The notes under the pieces are model-generated. The model made no database searches. It saw only the letters and a program-made list of their open reading frames with translations, and was not told the DNA's origin. 64,000 bases of DNA from Choristoneura fumiferana (Eukaryota; Arthropoda; Insecta; Lepidoptera; Tortricidae), in contig NC_133473.1 in the NCBI RefSeq assembly GCF_025370935.1, forward strand, positions 10,304,531-10,368,530, in the 5' to 3' direction. Position 1 is the stretch's first letter. Each line of letters opens with the position of its first letter. Shown piece after piece: positions 1 through 30,317 of the stretch. The position numbers and the translations under genes were made by a program.

Positions 1-3000
1 ACAATTGTATGGTTAAGTGTCACAATAGATTTTTTTTAGTCAACGTGGTCCAACTTTTTGGTCTCCACCCTGATGTAGAAAAGCAAAATTTTCGGATTAA
101 AATTTGCGGTTGTCATTTCTTTTTATTTACTATGGACTATTGATTGACCTCATCTCACCTGATGATACGTGCAGATGAGACGAGAGAGTCCATGTATCGA
201 CTTTTAACAGAATATTTTGCATTTCAATATATAATCTAAAACAGTTTTACCCAGCAAAAATGTGATCGGTTTTAGTGAATGGTATTTATTCAAACATTTA
301 TTTTTAATAATATAAATTTAAAAAGCTGTAATATTTTGGATTGTAGGATGATCATGCCCAGAACACCAGGATTTCACTCTAGGATGTCACTGGATTCCAA
401 TAACTATACCTACCAATTTTTAAGCCAACCGGAAAGTAGGAAGTATAGTCGAAAATATGGTTTGCGAAGATTCAGGACGTAACTATATAGTAGGTACTTA
501 CATAAAAAAAAAAATCTTGTAAAAGTTTAGTATGACTGAACTAAATCCTATTTCTAAATTTTATTTTTACTAAAGGGTGTGCTTACTTTACTACGCGTTG
601 GTACTTACACGATGTCAATTAAGCAGTCTAAAATGTAAACGTCTAAAATAATCATCTGATAACTCATCCAATAGAATGCCCGACTAGTGAGATTACTTAT
701 TTCGTTGGCACTGCATGATTATTAAGTAATTTCGTAAGCAAATTTTACAACAAAGGCATACTTAAACCGGAAAATGGTACGATGTAGTAAATTAAAGGAA
801 GCATTTTTACGTGGCCGGTGACTGACCTGCAACGCTCCAGCAACTTGCCGTACCTATAGAACTATTGTATGGTGGCAATAATTACGAGTAGTTTCGATGT
901 TACCCTCCCACTGTTTTATTAAGCTCATGGTCAATGTGTATCGATCATTGATTTAATATTGGATCATTCTTAGGATTTAACATTTTCATACTAATTCTTA
1001 TCAAAATGTTTTAAATGTATGCTCGCGGCTTTTGTTAAATAACTATTATTTTTTTGTAGCATTTGTCTAAATAATTATTGACAGTCTGTGTATAATCTAT
1101 GTATTTTCTTTCTTACTTTCTTTAATCTATGATTACTCTAATAATAACATTTTATAATGGAGTAACTATGTTATAATAGGTACATAACCAAATATCTGCT
1201 CTTACCACTACGTATTACTACGTATTAGTTATTCCACGTTTAATTTTCGAAATCCGCTAGATAACACTGGTAAGGTAATTGATGAAGTGAACTTCTGCCT
1301 ACTGGCTATAGATTCCACTACAATTAACGAATGTATTATTTATATGGAGGTTGTCGGGACTCTTCAGCGATGTATTGATTTATACAACCGTTCTTTAGAG
1401 AGCCCTGGGGCTTGTTATTGCCTGCAACTAAGTTATTTGCAATAATTATGCACCCGCCTAGAGTGATCAATACGCAACCCGACTACTAGCGATTGACTTC
1501 AGAATTGAATATGAACATCCTAGGTTGTGAAATTATGAATAATCAAGCGTAAAAGTTGGTTCAACTATAAGGTAACGGAAGTCATACTTTCGCGCATAAT
1601 TGTCACTGTTATCTCCTAACTCGTAAGAATTTTGACAAGCACTGTTAACGCATTCAGTATTATCATCCTCATACACGAAGTAGCGCGCAGCAAGTGCTTT
1701 AAAAACTTTGTTTTTAACGCTCGACACACTTTATTTTACGGCGAGAAATGAAATAAACGATAAATTTGCATATTTACCAACACCTAAGCATTCAGAAATT
1801 GTGAAAATAAAAAACGAGACCTTTTTGCGAGATAAGAGCAACCGATTATTAAATAAATATAAACGATATGAAAACATTCATGACAAGTCCGCAATTTGTC
1901 GATGGCGACGCGGGCCGGGCGGGGGATTGCCGTGTTCTAATAACACGGTTGTGGTAAAAATCTCAATCGCAATTAATCAGCGATAAGGGATCGCTGGAGC
2001 CTGCCGCGACGAAAGCTGCCATTGACGAAAGCTTAGATCCTAATCGAATCATAAAACTTGCAGCGTGTTAATTATAAGCCACCGGGCTGCGTCCACGCCG
2101 CCGCCGCTCTTCTCGCCGCGAGCTACCGCACCCGACCGTCATTCGCTCGCATGTGAGAACCGTCTTATCGACAAAGATCCTCAATAGCAATCACCATTTA
2201 TTTGACTGTTTCGCTTATCACGGCTGCCGTAGAATTTAATCCACAGTAGATCATAAATAAGTATCCACCAATCAAAATCTTTGACGCCACACTATGATTT
2301 ATCCAATTGACCTATCATTTTTCAGTTTCGGTAACAGTAAATTAAAAACAAACAAATCAAATTTTTCAGATTTCAAATTAATACGCAACAATAAATTTTC
2401 CATCATCGTTTACTAAATACGTATCACGTGGGAACAACTATTTTGTTGACAACGACTACGACGACTTTTATTGCGCATTTAATTTAATACCATTACTTGG
2501 CTTAACGTTGCAAATCTACAAAACAATGACTCACAAACTGCTCTTTGTAATATGGTGCAATTATAAACCGTGGACTAATTATTGTCAATACCTTGCAGGA
2601 TGCGAACGTAGAATTAAAGTCTGAGACAGTGCGCAGTGCACGCTCCTAGTAATTTGAATGCTCGTTCACAAAGAAGAAAAGTCAATTAGTGCGTTATAAT
2701 GGTATGTTTGGTTGCAAGCGAAGCGTGAGTTGCTCACAACGCTGCCGTTTGCTTGTGCGCGGTTTTAATTTGATGCATTAGATCCGCGAGCGTGTCATTA
2801 AAACACATGCGCACTTTGTGTTTGTCCACGAGTCAGGAACGGGCTATTTAAAATTAACTCTGGCGTGAATCGGATGTATAAGCTTTATTATTTTATTTTG
2901 ATTCTTCGCTAGCTAAAGGTGGGTCCACATTTTGAATAATTTTAACATATCGAGATCAAGCACACGTATCCTAAATTATGTATGCTGTAATACCATAGTA

Positions 3001-3163
3001 TTTAAAGTGACTCATGGATATACAACATTGATCGCGATGTATCAAATATGGCGTGTTGCATGATCGCGTATCTTTTTGCGTCTAAACTAACGCTCTTGTC
3101 ATGACACTTGTCGGTGCTATGCATCGGAGATACCATAATATGCTATAATGGACTCATCCTCAC
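1..3163. other. Upstream intergenic flank, AT-rich, no gene seen
   Basis: No open frame here has coding character. Most of it is AT-rich unique-looking DNA. A GC-richer island at about 1895-2165 stands out and is listed separately. A site reading CGTGGGAA at 2427-2434 fits the Su(H) consensus. Nothing else could be supported. Confidence 0.5.
1895..2165. promoter_or_regulatory. GC-rich candidate conserved non-coding block
   Basis: The block is much richer in GC than its surroundings and has no repeat signature or sustained open frame. It contains homeodomain-type TAAT cores within AATTAATC and GTTAATTATA. It lies about 8 kb upstream of the proposed first exon of the eyegone-like gene, so a distal enhancer is possible. 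This is inferred from composition only; alignment between lepidopteran genomes would decide. Confidence 0.25.
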
Positions 3164-3385
3164 CGCACGGAAAAAAAAGAATTCTTTGACCAAGAATATT
3201 CATAGTTTCAGGAATATTGTTTAAATAAAAGTAATTATTTTCTTTAAGTAAGATAGTTTTGACCCAAGACAATATTTGTCTTCATCCAATACAATGTAGC
3301 GTCCGGCTATATAAATACGAAATATTAATGTCTTGACCAAGGGTAAGTATTTGTCTTAATTTAAGACATCCTTTTTTTCCGTGCG
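3164..3385. mobile_element. MITE with CGCACGG terminal inverted repeats
   Basis: The left end reads CGCACGGAAAAAAAA and the right end is its inverse, TTTTTTTCCGTGCG, about 220 bp apart. The interior is AT-rich and carries dispersed AAGACAA/TTGTCTT and TTGACC/GACCAAG motifs in both orientations. There is no coding capacity. The superfamily is not resolved and no clear target duplication is visible. Confidence 0.55.
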
Positions 3386-3530
3386 TTAAATTTTTTTTAA
3401 GCATTTTTTGGTCAGACTGGCATGTAATTGCAATTCAAAATATCTCAGAAATTATGCCTTGGGTACACAGACTCTTACAAATCTAATATCTTTAAGCGAG
3501 AAATTCTTGTATATTTATATATTTCGAAGT

Positions 3531-3660
3531 CAAAGTCAAAGTCAAAATATCTTTATTCAATTTAAGCTAAAACAAGCACTTATGTCAAACCATACCACCG
3601 GTTCGGAAAAACCTCTGTTGAGAAATATCCGGCAAGAAACTCAACGAGGTATATTTTTTT
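3531..3660. repeat. Dispersed retroposon-like repeat (TATCTTTATTCAA family)
   Basis: It starts with a short GTCAAA tandem and continues into ATATCTTTATTCAATTTAAG. It includes CACCGGTTCGGAAAA and GGCAAGAAACTCAACGAGG. A diverged inverse relative lies at about 47383-47500. This string type is widespread in lepidopteran genomes from general knowledge; no coding function is seen. Confidence 0.5.
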
Positions 3661-6493
3661 AAACAGATTAAGTGATATCTCTACATCAGAAGTGTTTATC
3701 ACCAGGCCTCAGAGACGGCTCTAAGGATGAAATGATGATGAAATTTGTTTTTTGAGGGTAGGTAAGAGGGGGCGAATAGTTAATCCAATGATATTACATG
3801 TTACTATAAGCTCACTGAGTTAATCTTATCTTAGTCTTATCTCTAGGAAAATGAGTCTTGTCGAATTTTAGCCTAGGTAGTATGCATGTCAGGTAAGTAG
3901 AATTAATTACCTACATAATAATATAATGGGAGTATTCATTGAAATTTTGTACGAGATAAGTCGCCAGCAAATAGAATCAATGATTTAATAATAAATAAAA
4001 ATAATTGGAATCCAGAGAGAATACTAAAAGCTTAATTTAATTCGGTTTTACTAATACTAACTATACGCAGTTTGACTTTAACGATCATAAATTTAAATTA
4101 TTAAAACGATTACTCAAAGTATGCGTTACCTACATATGAAGTGTCGTGTCAATCAATGTTCGCCCGTGGTGGTTCGTAACGTCACGTGTCGGTTTCCCAC
4201 GGAAGCCTGGCCTACGTTCCGCCCAGGGCCGTCATGTCCATCCACTTAAGTATTTAACATACGTGAAGCCTTAGCTCAAAAGCTATCTAGCCCAAACATT
4301 TTCTAAGCTGTCTGCATGAAAATGGGCACGCATAAATTACGCTCCACAGTCGATTTGCAATGTTAAATTGTCCTCTAAACACAATGTTTATATATCCGCC
4401 GATGAAACTATCACGTATGCTACTTATACTATACGGTGGTTCAATAATTGAGTTGTATGTCATTTTCGTTTCATTCTTAGTTCATAAAGATTGTAGGTAC
4501 TTTATGTATGAGCGTGTCATTAGTTCAGTCCAATAAGTGCCTTAATGATTCAAATTCCGCTTTGTTGAATAGATGCTTAAGTATTAGAAGAAGAACTCCG
4601 AAATCACGATAAGTAATTTCATATTAAACCAGTCATTTTATGGGATGTAAATTTCGTAGGAAGGTAATGATACCTACTCAGAAAGATTGTCCGCGGATCG
4701 CCGCGGCGGGTAATGAAGCCATATTTAGGCTTTGTCCTATAATCAAAATTGAATTAGGTACCGGGGTTGACATTCTTACTTTGTGGACAAAGCCTTTTCT
4801 TTTTCTGCTCCAATTCTCGTCATCAATTTGAATTTTTAATGTTCTCCACTGTCCATGGAACGCTATTTTTAGATAAGAACGATTGTAAAGATCTGTCAAT
4901 TATTGTAATGATACGGTAGTCGATATTATTAAGCGTTTAACGTTTGACACAAGCTGCCGCCTTAGTCGTTAGGTTAGGTATTTGCAGAATGGTAATGACT
5001 GCAAATAGGGCACGCACGGCATTATTAATTTTATAAAATTATCCTTGTGCATTAGTTGAGCTGAATCCACACATTTTATGATCGCTATAAAATAATCACC
5101 GTTACCATAGGCCAAGATGAGAATAGCTCAAGCTTAAGTGCTTTTCTGTACTTGCAAAATGTCATTTTAATTTATATGACACTTTTATATGGTGTTAAAA
5201 TGTGCTTAAATCTATTAACCTCTAACCAATGACGTTTAATACTCTTAACAAATTGACACAATGATGCAGGTCTGTTTTTACTACTTCAGAGCTGCATATG
5301 CCCTCTCAAAGTAGGGGCATAGGTATATGCGGACAAAAATTTGAAATCTATTCGAAAATGTTTTCACTAAATTTTATACCATAACAATCACCCATAAAAT
5401 CTCTGTTACAAATGATTATACTTAACTCCAAATTATTAAAAATTCATAACTTCAATAATCATAAATCCCTTTTGAGGTACTTTTAAAACTTTTCTACAGA
5501 TGCGCAAAAAGAGTAGGTAGTTTAGGTTAGACCTGTGACACATGTGATCCCAACAGACACGAGAGGCCCCCAAAAAGTAAGTTAGGTTCGGTTAGAATTG
5601 CGATCCCAACCGTTATGAGAAGTCACGAATTATTATCAAAAGCACAAAATATTTCTCATAAGTATAATTAAAATCTTGAAATTAACATTATTAATTAAAG
5701 TTTTCTGGGGATGAGCTTTTACTAACTTTTTTAATAATACTTAGGTACTATGAAAAAACAAATGAAGCGAAAAATTAGGAATAGTGAATAATATTAGGAT
5801 AAATAATTTTATGTGAGCTAAAATGGGCCCATTGCTTAATTAAACAACGATATATAACGAGAGTTATAACTAGTAGGTACTTGCCGTAAAACAGTTATCA
5901 ACTGTATTTGATGTACTTATTTTATTTAAACAGTGTTAGCAAAATTAGCTACCACACCAAAGTGCGTCATATTTCAAAATGGATTATTTTTAATTTAGCT
6001 TATCGGGTTGTTAGGTTTAGGAACGGAGCCTCATTCTATTTAATGGTTGAATTTGCATTACAATAAGACGTTGCAAATACCGTGGGGCTTGTACCGGTGA
6101 GGTGTTGGACATGGGCGCCAGACGCTGCTCTGCTGTTCGTGGATTCATATACTAGAGACGATTATTATAACACTAATGTGGACTTAATGACCTTGCTGGC
6201 TTCACAATGCAGGAATGTTCGATTGCCTGAAACGTTTTTAAAAAGTAATATTGTAATTTTGAACAGAAAATTGTTTTTTTTTTCTCCTCGCATTCAAAGT
6301 GAAAAGTAGTGTTTAACGCGAGACTAAACAACCATAATGTCGCTCGAGCTGTAGCCACCCTCGTCATTATGGCTTGCTTTAGTCCCTTGTTGAATAATCT
6401 ACTATTACTTGTGTTTGTGATACCTCGATAAGCAAATATATGACACATTAAATAACGGCTAGCCAAAATTAACTAAAATAGCCAAAATTTAAC
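3661..6493. other. Intergenic flank, no gene seen
   Basis: Mostly AT-rich sequence with short chance frames only. A GC-richer patch at about 4140-4245 contains TTCCCACG at 4194-4201, the inverse of the Su(H)-type CGTGGGAA. No repeats with recognisable ends were found in the rest. Confidence 0.45.
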
Positions 6494-6497
6494 TTAA

Positions 6498-7355
6498 CCC
6501 TTAACCACCTACGTGCGGTCTCTCAGACCTTAGCAGATTTAAAAATGATAATAATTCGATGCAATCGCGGCGCACAAACTTCTAGTGACCTTGTACTTTT
6601 TCTTGGGGGCCAATCAATGGCCGCCATGTGGTCGACAAGTTTGGATGTGTATTCCTTTGAATTAAGTGAGCATCATAATACTGGCGACAACGGTCTCAGA
6701 GACCGTAGGTAGGTGGGGGGTAGGTGGTTGCGTAATATTCATACGTGGTCTCCCAGACCGAACGCAGGTGGTTGTGTGTGTTTTATTTGTTAACATTTTA
6801 AATATAATTAAAAAAAAATTTTTTTATTTTTTTGTATAACATGCCTCCTAGTAAGACAGTCACAAAAGGTGGTTAAAATAAGTGTCATCATTGAATGCAA
6901 GAGACTAATTTGTCTCGAATGTTCGAAAAATTATTATCGATTGCCGACAAAAAAAGTTGTTTTGAGGGTTTCCAATTTTATAAATATAAAATGTCCCTGT
7001 AAAATTAAATCAGTTAAATAACTTAGTTGATCACATTCAATTTGATGAAACTTTAATAATAATCTTTATATTACGTTCTTATATTTTGAGATCTCATATC
7101 CCCTTCGGGTAAGTAATTTTACAGTAGGGATAAGAGAAGTATACTGAAATGTGTTAAGTTTAGGAAAAAATCTATTGATTTATTTTGTAATGTTTATTGC
7201 AAATAAATAGCATAGACTGTTAAAATTTTATTTATTACTTTTTTATTACATTTAAACTAAATTTCTATAATTATTGCATATCCTTTAAAACTAGTGGTCT
7301 TCTAGACCGCTCAAAGGTGGTTGTGTTTCTGAAACAGGACGTAAGTAGTTAAGGG
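6498..7355. mobile_element. piggyBac-type non-autonomous element with TTAA duplications
   Basis: The element begins CCCTTAACCACCTACGT and ends ACGTAAGTAGTTAAGGG. These are inverted repeats with two differences over the outer 17 bases. Both ends abut TTAA (6494-6497 and 7356-7359), the hallmark duplication of piggyBac elements, which also start CCC and end GGG. Subterminal GGTCT...AGACC palindromes recur near both ends. At 858 bp it cannot encode a whole transposase. A short cysteine-rich reading frame inside it looks like a decayed transposase tail. Confidence 0.85.
6881..7021 (+). pseudogene. Possible piggyBac transposase C-terminal remnant
   Basis: A frame from 6881 to the TAA at 7019-7021 encodes about 46 residues with cysteines spaced CKRLICLEC and later KCPCK. 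This resembles the C-terminal cysteine-rich domain that piggyBac-family transposases carry. The upstream part contains in-frame stops, so this is a relic within a deletion derivative. The match rests on spacing and on the element's ends, not on a search. Confidence 0.4.
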
Positions 7356-7429
7356 TTAAGATTACCCATCAATTGGCCAATAGAACCACTATATTTTTTT
7401 GTACCATTAAGATCACTAAAGTTTCTCCA

Positions 7430-7830
7430 TTTAATGAAGAATGCGGAATGGGGTTAGCAACGAAAAGCTATCAATCAACGAATCAGGCATCGTTAACACG
7501 TGCGCTGCATTGCACTCGACAAATCAGGGCCCTCTGAGCCACTTTGCTGAAACATTTTGATCTATTAACGGCGTGACGCGGCAGAACGCGCTAGCTAAGG
7601 AGCCACTTTTTAATACAAATTTAATTACCTCGATTCGAGCCCTTTCTGTCACTCACAATGATCTTGTCCTTTGTGCCCAAGCCGTGTAATGACTTCGGGC
7701 GCCCATAAATGGCTCTAGTGTGGAAATTTATTAACCGGAGTTTTGGGAGTGTATTGTGCCCTTTAAGACTTTCACTTCCTTAACGCGCGGTGATGATTAA
7801 TTGTTTACTTTTGTTCGGCAGCAGAAAGGC
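7430..7830. promoter_or_regulatory. Candidate conserved non-coding block upstream of the eyegone-like gene
   Basis: A non-repetitive GC-richer stretch with homeodomain-type motifs (ATCAATCAACGAATC, TTTAATTACC, GATGATTAATTG) and no open frame. It lies 2.1-2.5 kb upstream of the proposed start codon. A role as enhancer is inferred from position and composition only. Confidence 0.25.
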
Positions 7831-8399
7831 TGTTAAGTCCTTAATAACCAAAGTATATTTTGACACCTTGTTTATGTTTTGTTTTATGAGCTTGGCTAAC
7901 AGAAATGACGTACATTAAGAAGATGTTGCTTCGATAATAGCTGAATTTAATGCGATGTACATCTGCTAATTAGTGACTAAGTGGCAAAAAAGTAGAGTTC
8001 TGTTATATTTATGAGGATGTGAAATCATCCGAGGCAAGCTTAATTAATTTTATCATAAGAAAGATGCCTTAAAAGTCACAGTGAGTCTTAATATATTCCA
8101 GTATTGCGATTATATTATGTTCATGCGTTATATGTAGAGTAAGGTTACCCGTACCCCGTAAATTTTGATAATATTGCTACCTAAAATCCGTTTTCAAACG
8201 AACTGATTTTTGTGGAAATAGCCAATGCGTTATGTACTTAAAAAAAACACAGAGCTGTCTTCCTACCTTATTTCGTACAACCATACATTCGTGCTAATTT
8301 ATAGCCACATTAATTCATACTCGTACTTGATACTATGTTCAAGCAGTAATGTATACATACTACGTTGTAGGTATTATTGTAGTCAGTAATTATTATAAG

Positions 8400-8705
8400 T
8401 CCGCAAGAGCGCGCTGGAAGCACGCGCGTGCGTTTCGCTTAAATAATAGACATTTAGCAACCATTTCAGTACCTCACACGATCCACCTCTGTCTAGGTAA
8501 CGAGTAATTGCTCTCGGTCATGCGATTATGTTCCTGGCCGATTTAATTAGCGCAAAATGATCAGTGTGCCGGCGTCCCGCAATTTTCCTATCAATCAAGA
8601 GAGCCAGGTTATTGGCGCCCGGACTTCGCTTGCTTATGAATTTTCAGACGGGGTTGGTGAAAGTTGTTTGCGTGGTGGCGTTGGTTGCTGTGAGAGTGAG
8701 CGAGA
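8400..8705. promoter_or_regulatory. GC-rich candidate regulatory block about 1.5 kb upstream of exon 1
   Basis: It contains CpG-rich runs (CGCGCGTGCG) and homeodomain-type cores in GAGTAATTGC and GATTTAATTAGCG. It is not part of a recognised repeat. Position suggests proximal regulation of the eyegone-like gene; this is an inference. Confidence 0.25.
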
Positions 8706-8762
8706 TATCTTTGAAAACTTTTAGAACAATGCCTTAGTTCAATCATAAGCCATGTAAATTTA

Positions 8763-8865
8763 TTATCATCATCATCATCATGTTAGCCGTAGGAAGTTCA
8801 CTGTTGCACACAGGTCTCCCCCATAGATCTCCAGTTGCTTCGGTTGGAAGCGGGCTGCATCTACC
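8763..8865 (-). repeat. LINE 3' tail fragment with ATC microsatellite
   Basis: It opens with an ATC repeat, then TTAGCCGTAGGAAGTTCACT. Read on the - strand this is the end of the LINE frame seen intact at 48564-48860 (peptide ending QQWTSxG, then stop and GATGATGAT). It is truncated and diverged. Confidence 0.6.
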
Positions 8866-8895
8866 ATGAAATTAATAACAGCTAAAAAATTCAAA

Positions 8896-8995
8896 GAGTT
8901 GAACCTTTGTGCTACTAATGTCATGTTGACATCTCATGCTTTTGTCTATAAAATCATAGTAAAATTTCATATGTATTAAAAGGTTCTACCCTTGG
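8896..8995. mobile_element. Degenerate copy of the fold-back MITE at 30178-30317
   Basis: It carries GAACCTTTGTGCTACTAATG followed by TCATGTTGACATCTCAT, and the inverted AAGGTTCTACC at the other side. The same words occur inverted at 30250-30296. The outer CAGTCGAGG ends are lost. Confidence 0.45.
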
Positions 8996-9929
8996 TCATG
9001 ATTTAATTTGTTCGACTGTACCTAGTAGTAACATGTCCGTTATATACAAAATATATATCTTGCAAATTAAAAAAAAAACTTTAAAGTCTATATCAATTAT
9101 GTGCATTACTACATGCAAGTAAGGCTTTACTGTCTGTCTATAGACCTATAGGTACTAACCTAATTCCAGCAAAGGTACTTAAAACTTCAAGCCCTACTTG
9201 TATATTCACTGTGACTGATATCCGCCTTATGGTTTAGGTAATTTGCTTAAATTGTTTTATACCTACGTGATCTGCATAATAATGAATTTATGAATAATTT
9301 AATGGTGTTCTAAATCTTGGTTGAAATAATTACACCAATACCTGTATACACCAATAGGTACACGTATGTAAGTGCTTAACTTTTGACTACACGCGATTTT
9401 AGTAATTAATTCACTCACACTACGTTAATATGAACTACATTTTGGTCAGTTTGGTTACCTTTTATACCGATTGTCAAGATAAAAAATGAATAATGTGTAT
9501 ATCGCAAATAACGATCAATTCTATTATTTTTATAAAATTATTTTTGATATTATTTGGTATTGAATTAATCAAGCTTAAAATTATGTTAACGTTCAAAAGT
9601 TTACAAACTAAAGGCAATAATATTTTATACCAACAGGCTGATCGGACCAATAACCTTTAACATTTAATGTCCTACCTAACGGACTATAATTAACTTAATT
9701 TATTTATATAACTAGTTCAAAAAGTATGTTTTTGTTTTAGTCGCTTTTACATAATGACCCGTTCGCACTCTTATAATAAAAATAATAGCGTCCGCGCGAG
9801 CTGTTATGGTGTTAACTAGGTGCAGTTATTTTTTGCGATTCTGCCCCATTTTTGGTCGTAAGCTTTAGTTTTATCAAGACATAAAGACCCGTATGAATTT
9901 AATGTCAATGGCGTTGGTAAAAATGTGAA
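8996..9929. other. AT-rich proximal upstream region, no feature resolved
   Basis: Low-GC sequence without open frames, inverted repeats or recognisable mobile elements. It leads into the putative promoter. Confidence 0.4.
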
Positions 9930-9966
9930 TATAAATAATGGTATGAATAATTCAGTGTGTATCAGT
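9930..9966 (+). promoter_or_regulatory. Possible TATA/initiator of the eyegone-like gene
   Basis: TATAAATA occurs at 9930-9937. Two arthropod initiator-like TCAGT words follow at 9952-9956 and 9962-9966. The spacings (about 24 and 34 bp) bracket rather than match the usual 30 bp, and the implied 5' UTR would be only 10-20 nt. Transcription could equally start further upstream. Confidence 0.22.
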
Positions 9967-9973
9967 ATGGAGG

Positions 9974-28433
<18,460 letters not shown>

Positions 28434-28759
28434 TATTAATTCTGTGAGTTACAGCCTCAACTACCAATAAAAGGCGTGGTATATTGTTGACTTGATAAAC
28501 ACGGCATATTAGTTAAATTAAATGGTATGAAAGCCAGTTCTTGCAATAGATTGCAAATTACGTAACGGCATAACGTGATAAAATACGTTTAAACTAGTTA
28601 AACGCTAAATTCATGCTGTTATATTAGTATCAGTGGACGTACCTAGGTATGGGAATACGTAGGTTAATATTTAAAGTGAAGTGCTCATCGGCTAAAACAG
28701 CAACAGTTGAACAAAACAGTGACGTTCATCCAGGTTTTTTTAAAGTAACAGGTTATGTA

Positions 28760-28894
28760 CTGTCAGCATCAAAAGTAGCTGGATACTTTTTTACTCTGTC
28801 AATTAATTAGTCAATCTTGATCGGCGCTAAAAGTACCTGCGTGGCTGTAAAACGACAAAGTACAAAAGTAACCAGCTACTTTTGATGCTGACTG
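28760..28894. mobile_element. Tc1/mariner-type MITE with TA duplication
   Basis: The left end CTGTCAGCATCAAAAGTAGC and right end GCTACTTTTGATGCTGACTG are near-perfect inverted repeats, with TA on both sides (28758-28759 and 28895-28896). It is 135 bp and non-coding. It would form a strong hairpin if transcribed within the eyegone 3' UTR. Confidence 0.8.
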
Positions 28895-29248
28895 TACCTA
28901 TCAAGTAAAGAATGATAAAATGTAATTACTTTATTCTGTAATTAACCTGTTAACGCATGTCCTACATAGATGATAAGTTGTAAGTATTCGACGTAAAAAT
29001 CTCCTAGCTACATATATCAGTATTTTTAACTGAAGTGAATAATTGTGCACAAAATATATTTTTGAGCAAAAATTTTCAAAAGTTGACTTACAGTAGTGTT
29101 TACCAGTACGAGTGTAAAGTTCCATTAAAGTTGTACCTTGTAATTTTATATACCAAAGTAGTAAACTCAATTGTGAAAGCACGGTTTTAGGTGAACCAAA
29201 GTTCCTAATACAATTCTACATTGCATGGACAGTGATGTGTATCTACAC

Positions 29249-29491
29249 CGGGATGGGGAAACTTTTTCCTTCGCGTGCCAATATGTACTAACGAAATACA
29301 TGGCGGGCCAAGTTGTTGCATTTTTGGCTATGTTACTTAATGAAATAAAAATATTTATATGTATTTTCTGAGACACTAATTATGGCCATTGCCAATGAGA
29401 ATGAAATTTTGTAACAATACGAAATCTTCTCTTGATTTTTGTTTGATGGTCGCGGGCCGGATTTCAAGCCTTCGCAGTTTCCCCAACCCTG
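29249..29491. mobile_element. hAT-type MITE in the 3' region of the eyegone-like gene
   Basis: The left end is CGGGATGGGGAAACTTTTTC and the right end CGCAGTTTCCCCAACCCTG, inverted with an indel. Flanks ATCTACAC (29241-29248) and GTCTACAC (29492-29499) match at 7 of 8 positions. Internal GCGGGCCAAG and CGCGGGCCGG also pair. This fits hAT. Confidence 0.8.
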
Positions 29492-30177
29492 GTCTACACC
29501 TAAACGTAGATAAAATGATTTAGCCGAATGTTTTCACGGCTAATTCACAAACGATTTATCAATCATTAGCAAGTTGTCTGTTGAAAGGGAATAGTTTTAA
29601 TGTAAAAATGTGTTTTGTAAATATTGTAAACATTGAACACTGTAGGTATGTATATTATTTATTTCTTAGTCAATTAATCGCTTTGTAAAATATAGTAGAA
29701 ATGACGTACTCACGTACCTATTACGATAAATTAAAATAAAAGAATTAAATATTGTCTGTATGTTTTATTCTTTAAACTCCTTACATTACCTTTACAGTTC
29801 ACATGTATTAAAGTGAAACAAAAGAAAATGCTATCACTATCACATACCTACAATGATGTCGCGTCTTATATTAAGTTCAGACATTTCTATTGCATATTCT
29901 GATAGAAAATGAAGTTTTGCAATTTAGTTAGTAAAAACTTTTTCAAATATCCAGCTCAGGCGGTTACTCACCGTTGCCCTTTATTTCAAACTCACAAACT
30001 CTCAACATTTATTGACAAGAAAACACACTACATCACAACAAAAACACAGTAAAAACAGTATTTTGGTACCTATCTATTATATCTCCATTTAAATTCGTAA
30101 AATAGATCGCATAGTGTGCCCTTATTTGATGTGATAAAGTTGCTAGATCTCTAAACTAAATCAAAACGATATATATA

Positions 30178-30317
30178 CAGTCGAGGAAACTGAATCACGT
30201 ACCAGGGTGGAACCTTTTCGCAATCAATTTCGCTATCATTTATTTGGAAAATGTATGGGATGTCAACATGACATTAGTAACACTAAGGTTCCACCCCTTT
30301 CAAAGTTTCCTCGACTG
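30178..30317. mobile_element. Fold-back MITE with CAGTCGAGGAAACT ends
   Basis: The left end CAGTCGAGGAAACT and right end AGTTTCCTCGACTG are perfect inverse copies. Subterminal AGGGTGGAACCTT and AAGGTTCCACCCCT also pair. It is 140 bp; a decayed relative lies at 8896-8995. TA precedes the left end but is not conserved on the right. Confidence 0.75.

Larger units (their letters stand above)
28434..29760 (+). other. Probable 3' UTR of the eyegone-like gene, with two poly(A) signals
   Basis: AATAAA occurs 33 bp after the stop (28466-28471). It occurs again at 29735-29740, followed by a GT-rich ATTGTCTGTATGTTTTATTC, a better-looking cleavage context. If the distal signal is used, the 3' UTR is about 1.3 kb and contains two MITEs (28760-28894 and 29249-29491). 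Which signal is used cannot be told without transcripts. Confidence 0.45.
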
